Assembly (NCBI RefSeq): GCF_024139115.2
Contig: NC_085141.1
Coordinates: forward strand, 176,030,994 to 176,094,993
Direction: 5' to 3'
Origin: Armigeres subalbatus
Lineage: Eukaryota; Arthropoda; Insecta; Diptera; Culicidae
DNA length: 64,000 nt
The notes beneath the pieces were generated by a model. That model did no database searches, was not told where the DNA came from, and saw nothing but the letters and a program-made list of their open reading frames with translations. Positions 32,859-42,930 of the stretch are shown here, in pieces; the first letter of the stretch is position 1; each line of letters starts with the position of its first letter. Made by a program: the position numbers and the translations under genes.

Positions 32859-34055
32859 TCAAAATTTTATTTTGAATCCTCTGAAGTGCCTTCTTTCTGG
32901 TATTGCAGCAACTAGTCCATATTGGCACAGCATACAACATGGCAGGTCTAAAATTTGTTTGTAAATCAAAAGTTTGTTCTTAAGACAAAGTTTTGATTTT
33001 CTGTTTATAAGTGGATATAGACACTTAATATATTTGTTACATTTGGCTTGAAGGCCTTCAATGTGATTTTTAAAAGTTAATTTTTGATCTAGCAGAAGTC
33101 CTAAATATTTAGCTTCGCTAGACCAATTAATTGGAACCCCATTCATAGTGACAATATGTCTGCTAGAAGGTTTCAAATAAGAAGCTCTCGGCTTATGTGG
33201 GAAAATTATAAGCTGAGTTTGGAAGCATTCGGGGAAATTTTCCATTTTGCAAGTAAGTGGAGAAAATATCCAAACTTTTTGCAATCTACTACAAATGACA
33301 CGAAGGCTACGCCCTTTGGCTGAGAGACCTGTGTCATCTGCAAACAAAGATTTTTGACACCCTGGTGGTAAATCAGGTAAGTCAGAAGTAAATATGTTAT
33401 ACAAAATGGGCCCCAGTATGCTGCCTTGGGGAACACCAGCTCTTACAGGTAATCTATCAGATTTAGAATTCTGATAGTTTACCTGCAGTGAGCGATCTGA
33501 TAAATAATTTTGGATCAGTTTAATAATGTACAGAGGAAAATTAAAATTCATCAATTTTACAATCAAACCTTCATGCCAAACACTGTCAAATGCTTTCTCT
33601 ATATCAAGAAGAGCAACTCCAGTCGAATATCCTTCAGATTTGTTGAGCCGAATTAAGTTCGTAACTCTTAATAACTGATGAGTGGTTGAATGCCCATGGC
33701 GAAAACCAAATTGCTCATCAGCAAAAATAGAATTGTCATTAATATGAACCATCATTCTATTTAAAATAATCTTTTCAAACAGTTTGCTTATTGAAGAAAG
33801 CAAACTGATTGGACGATAACTAGAAGCCTCAGCTGGATTTTTGTCCGGCTTCAAAATTGGAACAACTTTGGCGTTTTTCCATTTATCTGGAAAGTATGCC
33901 AATTGAAAACATTTGTTAAATAAATTAACCAAAAAGGATAAAGAGCTCTCAGGAAGTTGTTTGATAAGTATGTAGAAAATACCATCATCACCCGGGGCCT
34001 TCATATTTTTAAATTTTCTAGTAATAGATCTCACTTCATCCAAATTGGTTCCCAA
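32859..34055 (-). pseudogene. Jockey ORF2 reverse transcriptase domain
   Basis: A 398-codon open frame on the minus strand. In order: KAPGDDGIFYILIKQLPES, FPDKWKNAKVVPILKPDKNP, SYRPISLLSSISKLFEK, EQFGFRHGHSTTHQLLRV, LLDIEKAFDSVWHEGLIVKL (first catalytic Asp), AGVPQGSILGPILYNIF, LFADDTGLSAKG (catalytic DD) and NWSSEAKYLGLLLDQKLTFK. A frame break near 32900 moves the last ~65 codons to another frame (32701-32940, IWTSCCNTRKKALQRIQNKI), the usual C-terminus. The N-terminal part also needs a frame change near 34060. Confidence 0.9.
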
Positions 34056-34264
34056 CGAAGGGTCAAAAACATTCTCTTGATTGAGAATGTCTTCGAAGCT
34101 TCGTGTAACCTGATCCTCAATTGGACTAGTGAGACCTAGACTAAAATTATGGGCACTCTCGAACTGCTGAGCAAGTTTTTGAGCCTTTTGGCCATTTGTT
34201 AATAAAATTTTATTTTCCTCTTTAAGCGCTGGAGTTGGCTTTTGAGGTTTTTAAGAATTTTCGT

Positions 34265-35360
34265 TCAAAAGGGTTTCGAACTGGGATCCAACTTCGAGAC
34301 ATTATTCTCAAAGTTGGTATTTCTCAGAATAGCGAAACGTTTTTTAATTTCATTTTGCAAATCTCGCCAAATAACTTTCAACGCGGGATCGCGAGTTCTT
34401 TGGTATTGCCTTCTTCTCACATTTTTAAGACGGATCAGTAGCTGAAGATCGTCGTCAATAATAATGGAGTTGAATTTAACTTCACATTTCGGAATTGCAA
34501 TGCCTCTGGCTTCGACAATTAAATTTGTCAAAGATACGAGAGCATTATCAATATCACTTTTGGTATCGAGAGGAATATCAACATCAAAATTCCTATCGAT
34601 ATACGTTTTGAGAAATCCAAATCAGCTCTATGATAATTAAAAGTAGAGCTGATTGGATCATAAATGGCTTCTTGTGAGATTTCAAATGTCACAGGAAGGT
34701 GATCAGAGTCAAAGTCAGCATGAGTTACCAATTGGCCACACAGCTGACTTGAATCCGTTAAAACTAAATCAATTGTAGAAGGATTTCGACTGGAAGAAAA
34801 ACAAGTTGGTCCATTGGGATATTGAATAGTATAATATCCCGCAGAACAATCTTCAAATAAAATTTTACCATTTGAATTGCTTTGAGCATTATTCCATGAA
34901 CGGTGTTTGGCATTGAAGTCACCAATTACGAAGAATTTTGATTTGTTGCGTGTCAGAATTTGAAGATCAGCTTTCAACAAATTCTTTTGCTGCCCATTGC
35001 ATTGAAAAGGCAAGTAGGCTGCAATGAAGGAAAATTGTCCAAAATTTGTTTCAACAGAAACTCCCAAGGTTTCAAAACTTTGGTTTCAAACGAAGAAAAT
35101 AATTTATGTTTGATACGTCTATTAATGACAATGGCGACCCCACCACAGGCGCTGTCAAGACGATCATTTCTGTAGATAAAATAGTTTGGATCTCTTTTAA
35201 TGGAGAGTCCTGGTTTTAAATAAGTTTCTGTTATAATGGCAATATGCACATTATGAACTGAAAGGAAGTTGAATAATTCATCTTCCTTACCCTTTAGAGA
35301 GCGGGCATTCCAATTTAGAACTTTCACACAATTATTTAGATCCATTGAAACGGAGTCCGA
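34265..35360 (-). pseudogene. Jockey ORF2 AP endonuclease and linker
   Basis: On the minus strand the endonuclease begins near 35345 with VKVLNWNARSLKGKEDELF, then IITETYLKPG (catalytic Glu) and CGGVAIVINRRIKH. After a frame shift near 35070 it continues with FSFIAAYLPFQCNGQQ, FFVIGDFNAKHRSWNN and DSDHLPVTFEIS (catalytic DSDH box). A second shift near 34540 leads into the linker at 34265-34531 (LLIRLKNVRRRQYQRTRDPA). All endonuclease signature boxes are visible, spread over three frames. Confidence 0.85.
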
Positions 35361-35482
35361 TAACAATTTTTGTGTGTACTTTATACCAACCTGAACAGCT
35401 TCAGGAATGGTATTTGCTTTGAACATTGCATCAATCATGTGATGCAATTGTTCAGTTAAAAAATCAAAATCGGAAGCAGTCA

Positions 35483-36720
35483 TGCTACCTGAATCGGCAA
35501 CATGACCATTATTTTCCGTTGGGACATGGGTATAAACCTCATTTTGAGAAGAGAAATTTGGTCTACCAGCAGCGATGTTTGCATACGTAGGTACATTGGA
35601 AAAATTGGAATTTACTGAAGTGCTTGCTACCCGTTGACGAGCGGCAAAATTTGTTTGTGAATTGTGGTGGGTATGAATTGCTCGACCGGTAACCGGTTTC
35701 GAAATTTGAGCGTTTGAAAAATTTCTACCCGTCGAATCTGGGATCCGATTGAATTTCCGTCATCAATTTTGCACGGGAATTCAAAACTTTTGCGTGAAGG
35801 GCATTCCCAGAAATTGGATTTATGATTGCCCCACAGTTTGCGCACTTAAATTTATTGGAATCTTCTCACAGGACATGCGTCCTTGGCGTGAGAGGTTACA
35901 CCACAAATCATGCATTTAGCATCCATGTGACAATGTTTGGTTCCATGACCCCACTTTTGGCACTTACGGCACTGGGTAGGGTTTTGGAAATTTCCCCAGG
36001 CCTGCGGAAATGTTCCCATGTAACACGGACATGAGACATAATACAGGCCTTTTCCAAACTTTTCATATTATTTAGTTCACTTTTGTTAAAATGAACTAAA
36101 TAAAATTCTTGAGAAATGCCCTCTGGGAAGTACCAGAATGGGATTTCTTTTCATCTTAATTACTTGGACTGGTGAAACTCCAAGTATTTGAGAAATTTCA
36201 CTTTTAATCTCATCCAGTGATTTGTCATCACTGGGGAGACCTTTCAAGACGACTTTGAACAATCGCTCAGTTTTGTCGTCGTATGTGAAGAATTTATGGC
36301 GCTTCTCAGTTAAATAGTGAAGAAGACGTTTGCGATCGTCAAAGGATCCCGGCAAAACGCGGCAGTCACCCTTCCTAGCAATCTGAAATGAAACCTTGAT
36401 CCCATGAAGGTTACTCAAAATCTCATTCCGGAAGCCAGAAAACTCGGCAACAGATACCACAATTGGCGGAATCCTTTGCTTTTTCGCATGAATCGAATCA
36501 CCTGGGCTAGAGGTAGATTCGATTTGCTCAATATCATCATTAATCAAATCGAACTGATTGCTCAGTTCGATTGGAGAAGAATTATTTCCGATATTAGAGT
36601 TAGAAGGGATATCTGAATTCTCCAGCTTCCTTCTATTTTTCCGCGCTTTGGCAGGACGGTCTTGAAACCTTGTTTCTTTGAAGGAAGTGGAGAATTCAGA
36701 GACTCCCCTTCCTCTTGTTT
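35483..36720 (-). pseudogene. Jockey ORF1 (gag-like, zinc knuckles)
   Basis: On the minus strand 36547-36086 encode IPPIVVSVAEFSGFRNEI..., KVVLKGLPSDDKSLDEIK and ILGVSPVQVIKMKR, a PRE_C2HC/RRM-like domain typical of Jockey ORF1. Translation across 36060-35790 in shifting frames gives CxxC...HxxxxC knuckles, ending KCANCGGNHKSNFWECPSRK. At least two frame breaks lie between these parts. The product would bind the element RNA. Confidence 0.75.
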
Positions 36721-37014
36721 TTATTAATGCTCATGGCTGAGCGTGGAGACGTGACCTTCTAAGAGGTTTTTTCCCAGAACGGTGTCCCTGCAGGATTACC
36801 ACCGCTTGTCGGAATTTTACTTCCGCACACGGGTCCAACGTAAAACGAAGGCACGGGTCCTTGCAAATATCGTAACGGGATCCGTGGGTACAAATAGCGG
36901 TAAGAAGCACCGTTGAAATTAAAATAGCTTCGGGTAGTATTAAAAACTTCCTTCCGCAAAGAGAGAAAGAACCGCACAGCACGAAAGCACGATGCGGTCT
37001 GAGAATGGAACGAT

Positions 37015-37878
37015 GATTATTTTCATGGACTCAATTATCGTGAATAGAGACAATTTTGAGCTTTTTAATGTGATTCCGGTACCCAATATAGATAATGGAA
37101 CCATGATTGAGATAAAAGAATCAGTAATTGCTATCAATCATTTGGAAGAATTCTTTTATCCTAAGGAGAATATGAAGAGCTTTAATAAATCTCATTTTAT
37201 GATTGACCAACCAGTAATAATGAGAAAGGCTGATTGTGTAGCTGCTGCAATCCTTCATAAGAAACTTAAAATTAAATGCCCATCAAAACGATTTGATAAA
37301 TTGGATACACGGTTGTTTTCTTTGAATGAGCAGAATGTTATTTTGTATTATACTAGCAATGCGAAAGATATAATTATTCATTGTGATAATGTTATCATCT
37401 CCTCCATATAAGATTGCGAAAGTAACTTTGAAACCGGATTGCTTCATTAGAACAAAACAGTTAGTTTATTATGCAAGAATGATTGGCGAGACAAAAGGAG
37501 CACATACATTTTTAAACCAACGATTCAATTACCTTATGAAATAGATTATTCATTTGATAACACAACAAACGGAACAATGCTAGTAGAGAAGCTTAAAAAT
37601 CCGTATGAAAAGGAAGTTATGGTGTTTACGGATATTCCAATTAAAGACAGAAACAGCTCATATTGCCATGATAGGATCAGGATCAATAGTAATAATTATT
37701 ATTACTGTCGGAATTATACTTTTTATATGTATAAAAATAAAAGACGAAATGAAAATCAAGTTGAATCAGGAATAGAGGTTCCAACAATCGCAAACACTCC
37801 GAGACGTAGACATCCGAGAGTTTTAGACCAAGGAGTTTGATTTGGTAATCCAACGCGGTTGAATTACGGAAGGCGGCA
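37015..37878 (+). pseudogene. Env-like third ORF of the BEL element, C-terminal part
   Basis: After the LINE the open frame to 37411 continues (MRKADCVAAAILHKKL, LFSLNEQNVILYYTS), followed by frame changes around 37412-37600. Near 37660-37735 one frame encodes AHIAMIGSGSIVIIIITVG and a further hydrophobic stretch, then a Lys-rich tail. This is a typical C-terminal membrane anchor. The ORF ends just before the 3' LTR at 37879. Described only as an old broken copy. Confidence 0.6.
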
Positions 37879-38265
37879 TGTTGATGTCTGAGCAATAAAG
37901 TTTAGCATAAAGATAAGAAAATGTACGTTTATGATAGGGTCGGAATGCGAATATGGTTTGGTGCGTCACCGAAAGACAATAAATAAACAAAGCCAAGAGA
38001 CGACGAAAGAAATGATAAACTACCCGTGATGACGGCGTGGCGGGAAGATCGGCGTCAGGTCAGGTAAAGACGTTAGGATCAGGTAAAACTTAGACATAAG
38101 AAAATCCATAATTGTAAGTAGAAATAGGAAATAAAATTATTACCATCTCAGCATCGTTAGAGTAGAGTTCATTCTTCATTTGTCAGAAAAGAAAGACCGT
38201 CTCTCATTGATTTTTGCGAAATCGGTGTCATCGTGAGAAGAGTAGGTTTCTTGGTTAAAGAAACA
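37879..38265 (+). repeat. 3' LTR of the BEL/Pao element
   Basis: 387 bp, identical by eye to the 5' LTR except for one short replacement near 38170 (about 5 extra bases: TCATTCTTCA here where the 5' copy has AAGAA). The weakly purine-rich GGAAGGCGGCA precedes it. Confidence 0.95.
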
Positions 38266-38273
38266 ATTATGCT

Positions 38274-38487
38274 TAATGTGACCAGACGTCCCGCATTTCG
38301 CGGGACGCTGCATTTTTCAACTTCGTTTTACAAATTTATTACAATTCAAACAGCCTGACAAATATTTTTCCAATTTTTTTTGGACCAGAATCTATGCGAA
38401 ATGCACTTTTGGAAGATTCATTTGCAAGCCAGTGACGCAATCCAGATAGGCGTCCCGCGTTTCGCAGGACGCTTGCTGGTCACATTA
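38274..38487. mobile_element. 214 bp TIR element, 8 bp duplication
   Basis: The ends TAATGTGACCAGACGTCCCG and CGCTTGCTGGTCACATTA are inverted. A second inner palindrome (CGTCCCGC...GCGGGACG) lies near each end. The exact 8 bp ATTATGCT duplication (38266-38273 and 38488-38495) suggests a hAT-like integrase. It abuts and overlaps the BEL target duplication. Confidence 0.85.
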
Positions 38488-38559
38488 ATTATGCTGATAC
38501 AAAATGTTTTGTACATTGAGATATTGTTACGACACAAATTATAAGTTTCATGGAAAAAT

Positions 38560-38700
38560 ATATAAAGCTCTTTTAGTGGAATGTATGCAACCGTCTAAGA
38601 CGAATTAAGTACTCTCCATTTAATTCCACTAGTTAATTTTCGTTATCATTGCAGATACGTATTTCGACCACAACTGTGTGGACGGTTGATAAGTTTTATG
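38560..38700. repeat. Fragment related to the 48554-48823 foldback
   Basis: AAGCTCTTTTAGTGGAATGT, TTTAATTCCACTAGTTAATT and GCAGATACGTATTTCGACCA are diverged forms of blocks in the foldback at 48554-48823. Only one arm is recognisable here. Confidence 0.5.
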
Positions 38701-38742
38701 TTTTTTCGAGTTTACGCAATAATGATACAATAATGAAACATT

Positions 38743-38899
38743 TCTCGCTTAACTTTTCAAAAGGTCCTAAGTAACATTTTTTTCATGAATTAATTTGAAT
38801 AGCGCAATCATAAGCTTTCATATTGTTCTGTTGATTGCGCTATTCAAATTAATTCATGAAAAAAATGTTACTTAGGACCTTTTGAAAAGTTAAGCGAGA
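38743..38899. repeat. Perfect 68 bp inverted repeat (foldback)
   Basis: The left arm 38743-38810 (TCTCGCTTAACTTTTCAAAA...) and right arm 38832-38899 are exact inverse copies, with a 21 bp loop. No mismatch was found by eye across all 68 positions. No coding content. Confidence 0.95.
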
Positions 38900-39079
38900 T
38901 TTCTTCTCTTCCCGAAGAGAAATAATAACAAATATAATTAAAAACTTTCAGCAAGAAATGACTCTCGAACAGCATTCGAAAGCTATGAAGGTGACGAGTG
39001 TTTTTCGTTCGACTTGAGTCGTTTTCCTCGAGCATACTCGAACGATGAGTCGTTTTCGAGATCGAACCGAAAGCCGGAA

Positions 39080-39513
39080 TGTCAAACATGTTCGACTCGA
39101 TAGAATTTCGCCATCCCAGGACGATGCTCGTAGAGGACCAACGGGCACTGGGAGTTTTCGAAAGGAAAGTGCTGCGTACCATCTATGGCGGACGGTACGT
39201 GGAGGAGGCGAATGAACCACGAGTTACATCAGCTGTTGGGAGAATCATCCATCGTTCACACCGCAAAAATCGGAAGACTGTGGTGGGCCGTGCACGTAGC
39301 AGTGAAACATCGGAGAAAATGGTTCTCGACAACGACCCGACGGGAACAAGAAGACGAGGCGCACAGCAGGCAAGGTGGATCGGTCAGGTGGAAGACGATT
39401 TATGGACCCCCCGCAGACTGCGTTGTTGGCGATGTGCAGCTATGGACCGACCTGAATGAAGAAGACTTTTGTGTACTGCGCAGGACCATTCGGTCTTAGT
39501 CTGCTAATAAATA
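39080..39513 (+). mobile_element. RTE-clade 3' fragment
   Basis: The C-terminal RTE block (MLVEDQRALGVFERKVL, RRMNHELHQLLGE, VHTAKIGRL, LDNDPTGTRRRGAQQARW) is spread over two frames, followed by the CGGTCTTAGTCTGCTAATAA tail. It is 5' truncated and closely related to the full RTE at 43547. Confidence 0.85.
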
Positions 39514-39649
39514 AAATCTGCCAGCACTGCCGAGCCACGTGGACCGATAATTTGACTGAGTGTTATCTTAAAATTATCGAACTTTTAGGTTCAATCAAAG
39601 TTAATTGCCTATTTCCGGGGATTAAACCACCCAACTTGGACGTTAATTT

Positions 39650-40120
39650 ACAATGTTATGTGGAAGATATTGATTTGGAAAATGTATTGGAGGTAACTAC
39701 TTTCCCTTCGATGGGACTCGAACCCATGACCCTACAGTACTTCTGACGGGTCTAAGCTTGACGACCAACTGGCAAATAGCTTACACAACCTCACTTGATC
39801 AGTACAGTTGCTGATGAAGAATGTGTATAGCCGCCAGACATTCTAAATACTTCTCCTCTAATGTGGACGTGTACTATACACATGTGGAAATGTTGGCTTG
39901 AGAAATGGATTGCGAGTGATTTGACTATGCGTCCAATTTGGAAATCTCGAGCCCGTTCAGTAGCCGCTAGGTTGCGAAGGCCGACGGAGGTCCTTCGTAG
40001 CTTAGTTGGTTAAAGCACCAGTCTAGCATACTGTAGGGTCATGAGTTCGAGTCCCATCGAAGGGAAAGTGGTTACCTCCAATACATTTTCCAAATCAATA
40101 TCTTCCACATAACGTACATA
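39650..40120. mobile_element. Two tRNA-headed SINE copies facing each other
   Basis: The right copy (plus, 39993-40120) starts with a tRNA-like fold. It has an acceptor pair TCCTTCG/CGAAGGG, a D arm GCTT...AAGC, an anticodon stem of 4-5 pairs around CTAGCAT, and a T arm ATGAG-TTCGAGT-CCCAT; a body CCAATACATTTTCCAAATCA follows. The left copy (minus, about 39780-39650) has the same head and body in inverse. The anticodon position of the right copy reads AGC. The shared body shows that both are SINEs and not tRNA genes. Confidence 0.65.
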
Positions 40121-40199
40121 TTCACATATGAGTTTTCATAACATTGAACTTTTAGGGATGAGGAGCTAATTTGAGTTATTCGAAAACATTTCTCAATGT

Positions 40200-40545
40200 C
40201 CTTACTTGATACTTGATGGGCTACAGCTCTTTGATGAACCTACGCCGAATGGAGTATCCTTCTCCACTGGACTCGATCCTGGGCCAATCGCTTCCAGTCG
40301 CCCTGAACATTGAGCGCCCTCAGGTCCTCTTCAACTGTAAAAAGCCATCGTGTCACGGCCTCTTCCGGGTTCTCTACTAAATACTATCTTTGCTTGACGT
40401 TCTTCAACGTGGCCAGCCCACCGTAGTGTCAATGTACATATCCGAAAAAGAAAGAAAAAGGGTTTTGCTCTATAACAACCATAGGCTGCCCGGTAGTGCT
40501 GGCAGAAACATTGATTTCTTGCACACGGTTTGAACAATCCATCTT
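40200..40545 (-). mobile_element. 3' end of a second RTE subfamily
   Basis: On the minus strand it encodes LRWAGHVEERQAKIVFSREP and, after frame changes, EEDLRALNVQGDWKR-like and VQWRRILHS-like segments. The tail GCCCATCAAGTATCAAGTAA also occurs, in plus orientation, at 22300. It is 5' truncated. Confidence 0.7.
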
Positions 40546-40611
40546 CGAAGCTTTATAACATTATTTTCGTCTTTCGGCATCCTTTACTCTATATGCAAAC
40601 GTATTGAGTGA

Positions 40612-40665
40612 CGTGCTAATAAAAAATCCAGATTAATCCACCTAGCGGTGATGATGCCTTCTCGA
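40612..40665 (-). repeat. Dispersed GCTAGGTGGATTAAT motif
   Basis: On the minus strand AGGCATCATCACCGCTAGGT and TGGATTAATCTGGATTTTTT. The same block appears at 41148-41195, at 54788-54832 (there at the head of the R1/LOA-type element) and at 61672-61715. It is probably the 5' terminus of one LINE family or a small element. Confidence 0.5.
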
Positions 40666-40751
40666 TCATCATAAAATATATCGCGAACAGTTAGAGAAGT
40701 CAGAACACGCGGAGGTAAGCCAGCCAAGGGCCGAAAGCCTCCTTAATAAAG

Positions 40752-40998
40752 ATATATCTCGGGTACTTATTCAAAAGGACGTATGTGATTTTGTAAACAA
40801 AAATTCAAACGTCTATTTGTCCAATCTGATGGCACTCCCACGCAAACCATCACCACAGACAGATATGGGAAGCCTTCGGCTACCTGTTGCTGTTGTTGGT
40901 TTGCATGGGAGTGCCATCAGATTGGTTGAATCGACGTTTGAATCTTTGTTTACAAAATCACATACGTCCTTTTGAATAAGTAACCGAGATATGTATAA
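40752..40998. mobile_element. ~245 bp MITE with ~95 bp arms
   Basis: ATATCTCGGGTACTTATTCA and TGAATAAGTAACCGAGATAT are the inverted ends. The arms continue through AAAAGGACGTATGTGATTTT and CAATCTGATGGCACTCCCA. A strongly decayed relative lies at about 47460-47620. Confidence 0.8.
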
Positions 40999-41000
40999 AA

Positions 41001-41586
41001 AAAATCAGAACAGCAATTAATTGGGATAGATCCCTTTATTTCCATCATATCGTGTTTTATATTTATATGATGATTAGTGACACAACGTACTTTTCAAGAT
41101 TTTTGCTCCTAGCGGCTTCTTGTAATGTAACAAAAACCCAGATCAATCCACCTAGCGTTGGTGGTGCCTTTCTCGCGCATTAAAAAAAAAGAAAAACACA
41201 TAAGAGAGGTCGAAATAGCACTTTAGGGAGATAGATTTTACTTTTTCCATCAATTCATATGCATTTGCGGTCATTTGAATGCAGTGCTACAATCTTTGAA
41301 AGAATTTTTTTTCCCAAGGGTATGAGTAAATATAAGTCGTACAGTATTCATCAAATTGGTATATGTTCATTTCTTTTCAAAGCCACAGAGTTCACTCTGC
41401 TAGGGTAACGGTACCAATATTGGAAGTATTATTGAATCAATGAAAGAAAATATATATTTGATAATTCGAAATTGATAGTTTTAATGCATTAACTAATAGA
41501 CAAACTTTGAATTTGCTAGAAATGAAATTGGATTCATTTCGTCTTGATAATCAATCTAATTTTCTTGGAGGTAAAATGAGCTCCAC
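41001..41586. other. Unassigned AT-rich DNA
   Basis: One dispersed GCTAGGTGG-type motif lies at 41148-41195 (minus). Otherwise nothing was recognised. Confidence 0.3.
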
Positions 41587-41603
41587 TATACTGCCGTCGC
41601 AAG

Positions 41604-42813
41604 TTTGGGGCAGCAGGGACAGCAGGGACAGCATGATGTCCAAGGGCTTGACGACCCCTCCCCAGCTGTCTGCGAGTCAGGGAGAACTGCCTAGGGCGTG
41701 GTGGGATTTAGCAGTGGGCTCTGCTAAAATCCTCCCAAAAACCACAAGTGCCCGTAAGCGGACTCTATCAAAGCGACTGTGTGCCGCTTCAAAAGCACAA
41801 GCCCAGGGAGGAGTGCCAACTGGCATGTGGAGTGTCCCTACTTCGGTAGGGTAGTGCGTGAGCTGCTTCGGCAGGGAGTGAGTGATCTGTTTGTGCTGAG
41901 GCAGGAGTGTCATAGCGAGTCGCCGCCGCTATGGCAGCCTCGAAGCGCAGCAGAAGTCTGAGTATGGACTGCACATGCTAAGGTAAGAGTGTCGTAGCGT
42001 TGCTACCGCTATCGACACCTCGAGGCATGGCAGTGGAGTGTTAGAGTGAGTTGGGGAGTGTCCCTACTTCGGTAGGGTAGCGCGTGAGCTGCTTCGGCAG
42101 GGAGTGAGTGATCTGGTTGTGCTGAGGCAGGAGTGTCATAGCGCGTCACCGCTATTGTCACCTCGAAGCGCAGCAGAAGTCTGAGTATGGACTGCACATG
42201 CTGAGGTAGGAGTCGAGGGACCTATCGACACCTCGAGGCATGGCAGTGGAGTGTTAGAGTGAGCACCCGAAAAGGGTCACATGGAGCGAATGGTCTTTGG
42301 AGAAGCTGCTTCGGCGGCAGGGTAGCAGTGGGTTGTACCCACACACCTACAGTTGTGCACATGTGGTGCATGGGGAGTGTCCCTGCTTCGGCAGGGTAGC
42401 GTGTGGTCTGCTTCGGCAGTGGTGTGATTGATCTGCTCGTGCTGAGGCAGGAGTGTCGTAGCGCAATATCTGTAGGCCCAGGCAGTTACCGCTATTGACA
42501 CCTCGAGGCATGGCAGCGGAGCGTCCGGGAGAGCATCCAAGTAAGACTCAAATGGAGTGAATGGTGTGCGAGCACCCAAGTCAGTCTCGCGTGGGACGAG
42601 TGCCTGTGTGAGCGATAATGAGCGAGTACGCTTAGTACTGCCATCCCCCAGAAGTAGTACTGCGAGGTAGTTCCTGGGGAAACGATGGTGGAGCCAAGGG
42701 AGTTTAGTCGGTATTACCGGTACGGTCGAGTCCGACACTCCAGTACACTTCCGTGTGGTAGCTTGGCAACTACAATGCACGTGTACTGGGTTAGTGTGTA
42801 AATGCATTCTCCC

Positions 42814-42847
<34 letters not shown>
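41604..42847 (+). mobile_element. 1.24 kb non-coding poly(A) retroposon with RTE-like leader
   Basis: It is flanked by an exact 15 bp duplication TACTGCCGTCGCAAG (41589-41603 and 42848-42862) and ends in a 30-base A run (42818-42847). The first ~150 bases (GGGGCAGCAGGGAC, TGTCCAAGGGCTTGACGACC, CCTCCCCAG) match the 5' leader of the RTE at 43547, but the 3' end does not match any RTE. The interior holds a 230 bp tandem repeat and many GTGTCCCTACTTCGGTAGGG-type motifs. There is no long ORF, so its enzymes must come from another LINE. Confidence 0.85.
41825..42275 (+). repeat. ~230 bp tandem repeat inside the retroposon
   Basis: GAGTGTCCCTACTTCGGTAG begins copies at about 41829 and 42056; a third, more diverged copy begins near 42369. 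Each unit carries GGCAGGGAGTGAGTGATCTG and TGAGGCAGGAGTGTCATAGC. Short stems such as CTTCGGTAGGG recur. Confidence 0.8.
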
Positions 42848-42850
<3 letters not shown>

Positions 42851-42930
42851 TGCCGTCGCAAGCATAATCGTCCAATATTGATTTTGCATGGAAGAAAATA
42901 TGGAACAGTTACGCCTGTAGCGGCAGTATA

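Larger units (their letters stand above)
32459..37000 (-). mobile_element. Jockey-clade LINE (Juan-like) nested in the BEL element
   Basis: On the minus strand it runs from 37000 to a poly(A) tail (T run 32459-32479). An exact 14 bp duplication GAGAATGGAACGAT flanks it (32445-32458 and 37001-37014). At 4.54 kb it is close to full length for a Jockey-type element. ORF1 has a PRE_C2HC-type region and zinc knuckles; ORF2 has endonuclease and RT. The FADDT catalytic box and RPISLLSSISKLFEK are Jockey/Juan hallmarks. Several frame breaks make it inactive. Confidence 0.92.
25132..38265 (+). mobile_element. BEL/Pao LTR retrotransposon with env-like ORF and nested insertions
   Basis: 382 and 387 bp LTRs (TGTTGATG...AAGAAACA) are bounded by a 5 bp ATTAT duplication (25127-25131 and 38266-38270). 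Order of parts: leader with a 70 bp tandem repeat, gag (PHD finger, DUF1759-like, zinc knuckles), aspartic protease, RT (YVDD), RNase H, zinc-binding and DDE integrase, then a third ORF with a C-terminal membrane segment. The gag-protease-RT order in one frame with DUF1759 and a Pao-type protease identifies BEL/Pao. Nested inside are a hAT MITE (30323-30465), a TA MITE (30923-31131) and a Jockey LINE (32459-37000). Without them it would be about 8.2 kb. Confidence 0.92.
41591..42926. mobile_element. Mini TIR element of the 4625-4700 type, split by a retroposon
   Basis: The ends CTGCCGTCGCAAGCATAAT (13 bases at 41591 and repeated at 42850) and GTAGCGGCAG (to 42926) are inverted, with TATA on each side (41587-41590 and 42927-42930). 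Without the retroposon it is about 80 bp, as at 4625-4700. Confidence 0.6.

Noticed and set aside
39993..40066. A functional tRNA gene (anticodon position AGC)
   Set aside because: The same head continues into a shared non-tRNA body found inverted 250 bp away, and the T and anticodon stems have mismatches; it is a SINE head.
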